Source: Pandoraea communis (GTDB taxonomy: Bacteria; Pseudomonadota; Gammaproteobacteria; Burkholderiales; Burkholderiaceae). From it: a stretch of 64,000 bases of DNA. Made by a program: the position numbers and the translations under genes. The first letter of the stretch is position 1, and each line of letters opens with the position of its first letter. Shown piece by piece: positions 61,962-64,000 of this stretch. The notes under the pieces are model-generated. The model did not search any database and was not told the origin of the DNA. It worked only from the letters and a program-made list of their open reading frames with translations. Location: the NCBI RefSeq assembly GCF_902459745.1, contig NZ_CABPSJ010000007.1:62001-126000 (forward strand), read 5' to 3'.

Positions 61962-63002
61962 ATGACTATGTCCCAAACACCGAAATCCCCCATGCCCTCG
62001 GCGTTGCCTCGACAGGGTGGGCGCGGGATCTCCGAGCAAGACGTCTGGATGGCGGCCGATGCGTTGTTGATGGCCGGGCAGCGTCCGACGATCGAGCGCA
62101 TTCGTCAGCAATTGGGCCGAGGGTCGCCGAATACCGTCAGCCCGTATCTCGACGGCTGGTTCGCCGGATTGGGCGCGCGCTTGCAGGGTGGCGCCAATGC
62201 GGTCGCAGGATTGCCTGAGGGCGTGACGATGCCGGAGCCGGTGGCGCGTGCGGCGCTCGATTTGTGGGGGCTGGCCCTACAGGAAGGGCGTGTGGCATTG
62301 GCGGAAGAAACCGCGAGTCGTCGCGCAGTGCTGGACGCGCGTGAGGCCGAGTTGGCAGCGGATCGCGAAGCATTGGAGCAGGCGCGCGCCGTACTCCACG
62401 AGCGGATTGCGTCGGCGGAAACGGCGGCCGCCGATGCGCGTCAGGCAAGAGACGAAGCCCAGGCGCAGGCGCGCCGCGCGGAGACGTTGCTGATCGATGC
62501 GCAAGCGGATGCCGTCGCGTCTCGACAGGCCGTGGCTTCGGCCCGAGACGCAGTGCAAGCGCTTCAGGACGAGCACGCCGCACACCGCGCCAATTGGGAT
62601 GCGGAGCGCACCAAACTTGGGGAGCGAGCGGAGGCGAACGAGCATCGTTTGATGCTTGAGCTTGATGCTGCTCGCGAGTCCATCAAATCGTTGCAGCAGG
62701 AGCGCAAGCAATCGCAACGTCAGTTGCAGGAGGCGGAGGCGGGGTTGGCGGCGATGAGCGAAGCGCAGCACGAGATGCGTGCGGCCAAGTCGTTGCAGGA
62801 TGCCGTGATTGCGCGGTTGCGGGAGCAAGTTGCTGCGCAAGAGTCACTGGCGGCGACTTATCAGGCAATGCTGGCTGCGCCGCCTGCGCCGCCTGCGCCC
62901 GGCGGCGTCGCCGGCCGAGCTACGCCGCCCGGCCGCAAACGTCGCGTGAGCAGCGCCGCCATGCCGGCGACCTCGGTGTTGCGCCGGCCACGGCGTACAT
63001 GA
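61962..63002 (+). CDS. KfrA-like coiled-coil DNA-binding protein
   Basis: A 346-residue protein. AGGAG lies 9 nt ahead of the ATG at 61962 (a second ATG is at 61968). The N-terminal KfrA-type DNA-binding domain covers about 20-85 (GISEQDVWMAADALLMAGQR, PTIERIRQQLGRGSPNTVSP). Residues about 110-310 form a long Ala/Glu/Arg-rich coiled coil (LDAREAELAADREALEQARA onward). The tail is Pro-rich, then basic (GRKRRVSSAAMPA). KfrA proteins bind palindromes in their own promoters and form filaments or scaffolds on plasmids; chromosomal copies are less understood. The 39-bp dyad upstream is the obvious target. Confidence 0.87.
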   Translation: MTMSQTPKSPMPSALPRQGGRGISEQDVWMAADALLMAGQRPTIERIRQQLGRGSPNTVSPYLDGWFAGLGARLQGGANAVAGLPEGVTMPEPVARAALDLWGLALQEGRVALAEETASRRAVLDAREAELAADREALEQARAVLHERIASAETAAADARQARDEAQAQARRAETLLIDAQADAVASRQAVASARDAVQALQDEHAAHRANWDAERTKLGERAEANEHRLMLELDAARESIKSLQQERKQSQRQLQEAEAGLAAMSEAQHEMRAAKSLQDAVIARLREQVAAQESLAATYQAMLAAPPAPPAPGGVAGRATPPGRKRRVSSAAMPATSVLRRPRRT

Positions 63003-63085
63003 GCGGTTCGGACGGAAGGCCGGACTTCCCCGTCACGCTGGTATTGACCCTCGCACGAATTCAGCGCGTCGACCGTGCTTCTCTC

Positions 63086-64000
63086 TCACCTCGTCAGCGC
63101 CAACGCTGGGCTATCCGATTGCCATCCACCGCCCAATGCGCGGAAGGTGGCGACGGCGGCGCGGGCGTTGTCGGCCTGCGCGAGCGCGTCGGCCTCGCGC
63201 ACCGACAATAGCTGGCGGTCCGCGTCGAGCACTTCGTAGAGGCTGACGGCGCCGCCGGTGTAGGCCTCTTGGGCGCTGTCGCGGGCGCGCGTCTGTGCGT
63301 CAACGGCGCTCGCCAGATCCTTGCGTTGCTGCTCAAGTTCGACAAGCGTGACGATCGCGTTTTCCACATCCTCCGTCGCGCGCAGCATCGACAGACGATA
63401 TTCCGCAAGCGCTTGCGCGTTCGCGCCGCGTGCCTGTGCAACCTCGGCATCGATCCGGCCGAAGTCGAACAATCGCCAGCGCAATCCCAGCGCGGCCAGC
63501 GGCTGGAACGTTGCCACACTCGGCACGCGTCCGCCAGCCAGCGTTTCGAAGCCCAACACGCCTGACAGCGACAGCTTGGGGTAATACTCCGCCAGCGAAG
63601 CACCGATGCGTTCGTTCGACGCAGCCAGTCGCCGTTCGGCTGCGATAACGTCGGGGCGGCGACGCAGCAGATCGGCCGGTGCGCTTGCGTCGCCGATGGC
63701 GGGGATCGTCAGCGGCCGGGCTTTCAGATCGTCGTCCTGCGTGGTGGCGCTCATGCGGCGCGCATAGGTGCCGGGGGCGGCGCCCATCAGCACATCGAGT
63801 CGATTGAGTTGTGTCTCGCGCTCGATACGCAGCGGCGGCAATGTGGTGCGTACCTGTGCGAGCAGGGCCTCGGACTGCGCCACTTCGCGGGCCGTTGCCA
63901 GACCATCCTTGAAGCGCAGACGGACGATCTCCATCAGCCGGGCGTCGGTCTCGATCTGGTCCTGGGCGATCGCCAACCGCCGCTGTGCCGCCCGCACCCG
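63086..64000 (-). CDS. Efflux RND-type outer-membrane factor (NodT/OprM family), N-terminus outside the window
   Basis: The last ~304 residues of a TolC-like outer-membrane channel. The frame runs to the right edge, so the N-terminus with its lipoprotein signal is missing. RFKDGLATAREVAQSEALLA, the barrel and helical repeat with ASAPADLLRRRPDVIAAERR, and LAASNERIGASLAEYYPKLS are family landmarks. The second repeat has ALGLRWRLFDFGRIDAEVAQ. The C-terminus includes GGAVSLYEVLDADRQLLSVR. RND pump and adaptor genes are expected to the right. Confidence 0.92.
   Translation of the reverse strand, partial: RVRAAQRRLAIAQDQIETDARLMEIVRLRFKDGLATAREVAQSEALLAQVRTTLPPLRIERETQLNRLDVLMGAAPGTYARRMSATTQDDDLKARPLTIPAIGDASAPADLLRRRPDVIAAERRLAASNERIGASLAEYYPKLSLSGVLGFETLAGGRVPSVATFQPLAALGLRWRLFDFGRIDAEVAQARGANAQALAEYRLSMLRATEDVENAIVTLVELEQQRKDLASAVDAQTRARDSAQEAYTGGAVSLYEVLDADRQLLSVREADALAQADNARAAVATFRALGGGWQSDSPALALTR

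Noticed and set aside
60675-63002. Reading the recombinase region as an integron or prophage
   Set aside because: No attC-like repeats, cassette genes, or phage structural or lysis genes are visible; neighbours are ordinary metabolic and efflux genes.
1-64000. tRNA, rRNA or CRISPR arrays
   Set aside because: I scanned the gene-free stretches and saw no cloverleaf-like set, rRNA segment or regularly spaced direct repeats.

Overview
The window reads as chromosomal DNA of a Burkholderiales bacterium, most likely Pandoraea or a close relative. This is an inference from the uniformly high G+C, dense coding, the soluble NAD-dependent formate dehydrogenase operon in the order fdsG-B-A-fdhD-fdsD, a linker-rich FtsK paralogue, and an iron-uptake operon of the DUF3325-DUF3649-PepSY-TonB type. 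No rRNA, tRNA, CRISPR array or insertion sequence was recognised. The left edge cuts a glycosidase-like gene and the right edge cuts an outer-membrane efflux gene.

Layout. 1-0.5 kb: tail of a TIM-barrel-like protein. 0.7-5.3 kb (minus): a probable iron operon with a Fur-like site and a terminator-like leader hairpin. 5.5-6.6 kb: membrane fatty acid desaturase. 6.8-17.2 kb: a formate module. It has a molybdopterin oxidoreductase (YdeP/FdhF type) overlapped by a small winged-helix protein, divergent from a ModE/LysR-like regulator with a molybdate-binding-like domain, then fdsG-fdsB-fdsA-fdhD-fdsD. Three dyads sharing an ATATGCA-like half-site flank the regulator gene. 17.3-26.6 kb: two small conserved-type proteins, a PhyH dioxygenase, an NSS transporter with a structured leader, glutathione reductase, a secreted small protein, a DASS carboxylate transporter with an Ldh_2-type dehydrogenase, and a lone ATP synthase epsilon subunit gene.

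26.8-34.4 kb: a coherent uptake and CoA-activation cluster. It holds a crotonase-family enzyme, a Pot-type ABC importer (Tat-type binding protein, ATPase, fused double permease), an AMP-forming CoA ligase and an IclR regulator. Two copies of an AATAAC-GTT element lie exactly 20 bp apart ahead of its first gene. The substrate is unknown, and both enzymes have a substitution at a normally catalytic position. This is the best candidate here for an undescribed pathway.

34.8-48.8 kb: a diguanylate cyclase, two outer-membrane proteins (one an autotransporter), a MarR-EmrB efflux pair, and an N-acyl amino acid synthase (FeeM)-like gene next to a large membrane GGDEF-EAL protein. A putative LPS-core protein follows. 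48.9-52.6 kb: an FtsK-type translocase with a very long linker. 53-58 kb: a liv-type branched-chain amino acid ABC operon with LivM and LivG fused. 58.2-60.5 kb: tandem nitronate monooxygenases.

60.7-63.0 kb: a tyrosine recombinase and a KfrA-like coiled-coil DNA-binding protein, divergently transcribed from an AT-rich intergenic region that carries a 39-bp near-palindrome. This small module may be a self-contained recombinase/regulator unit.
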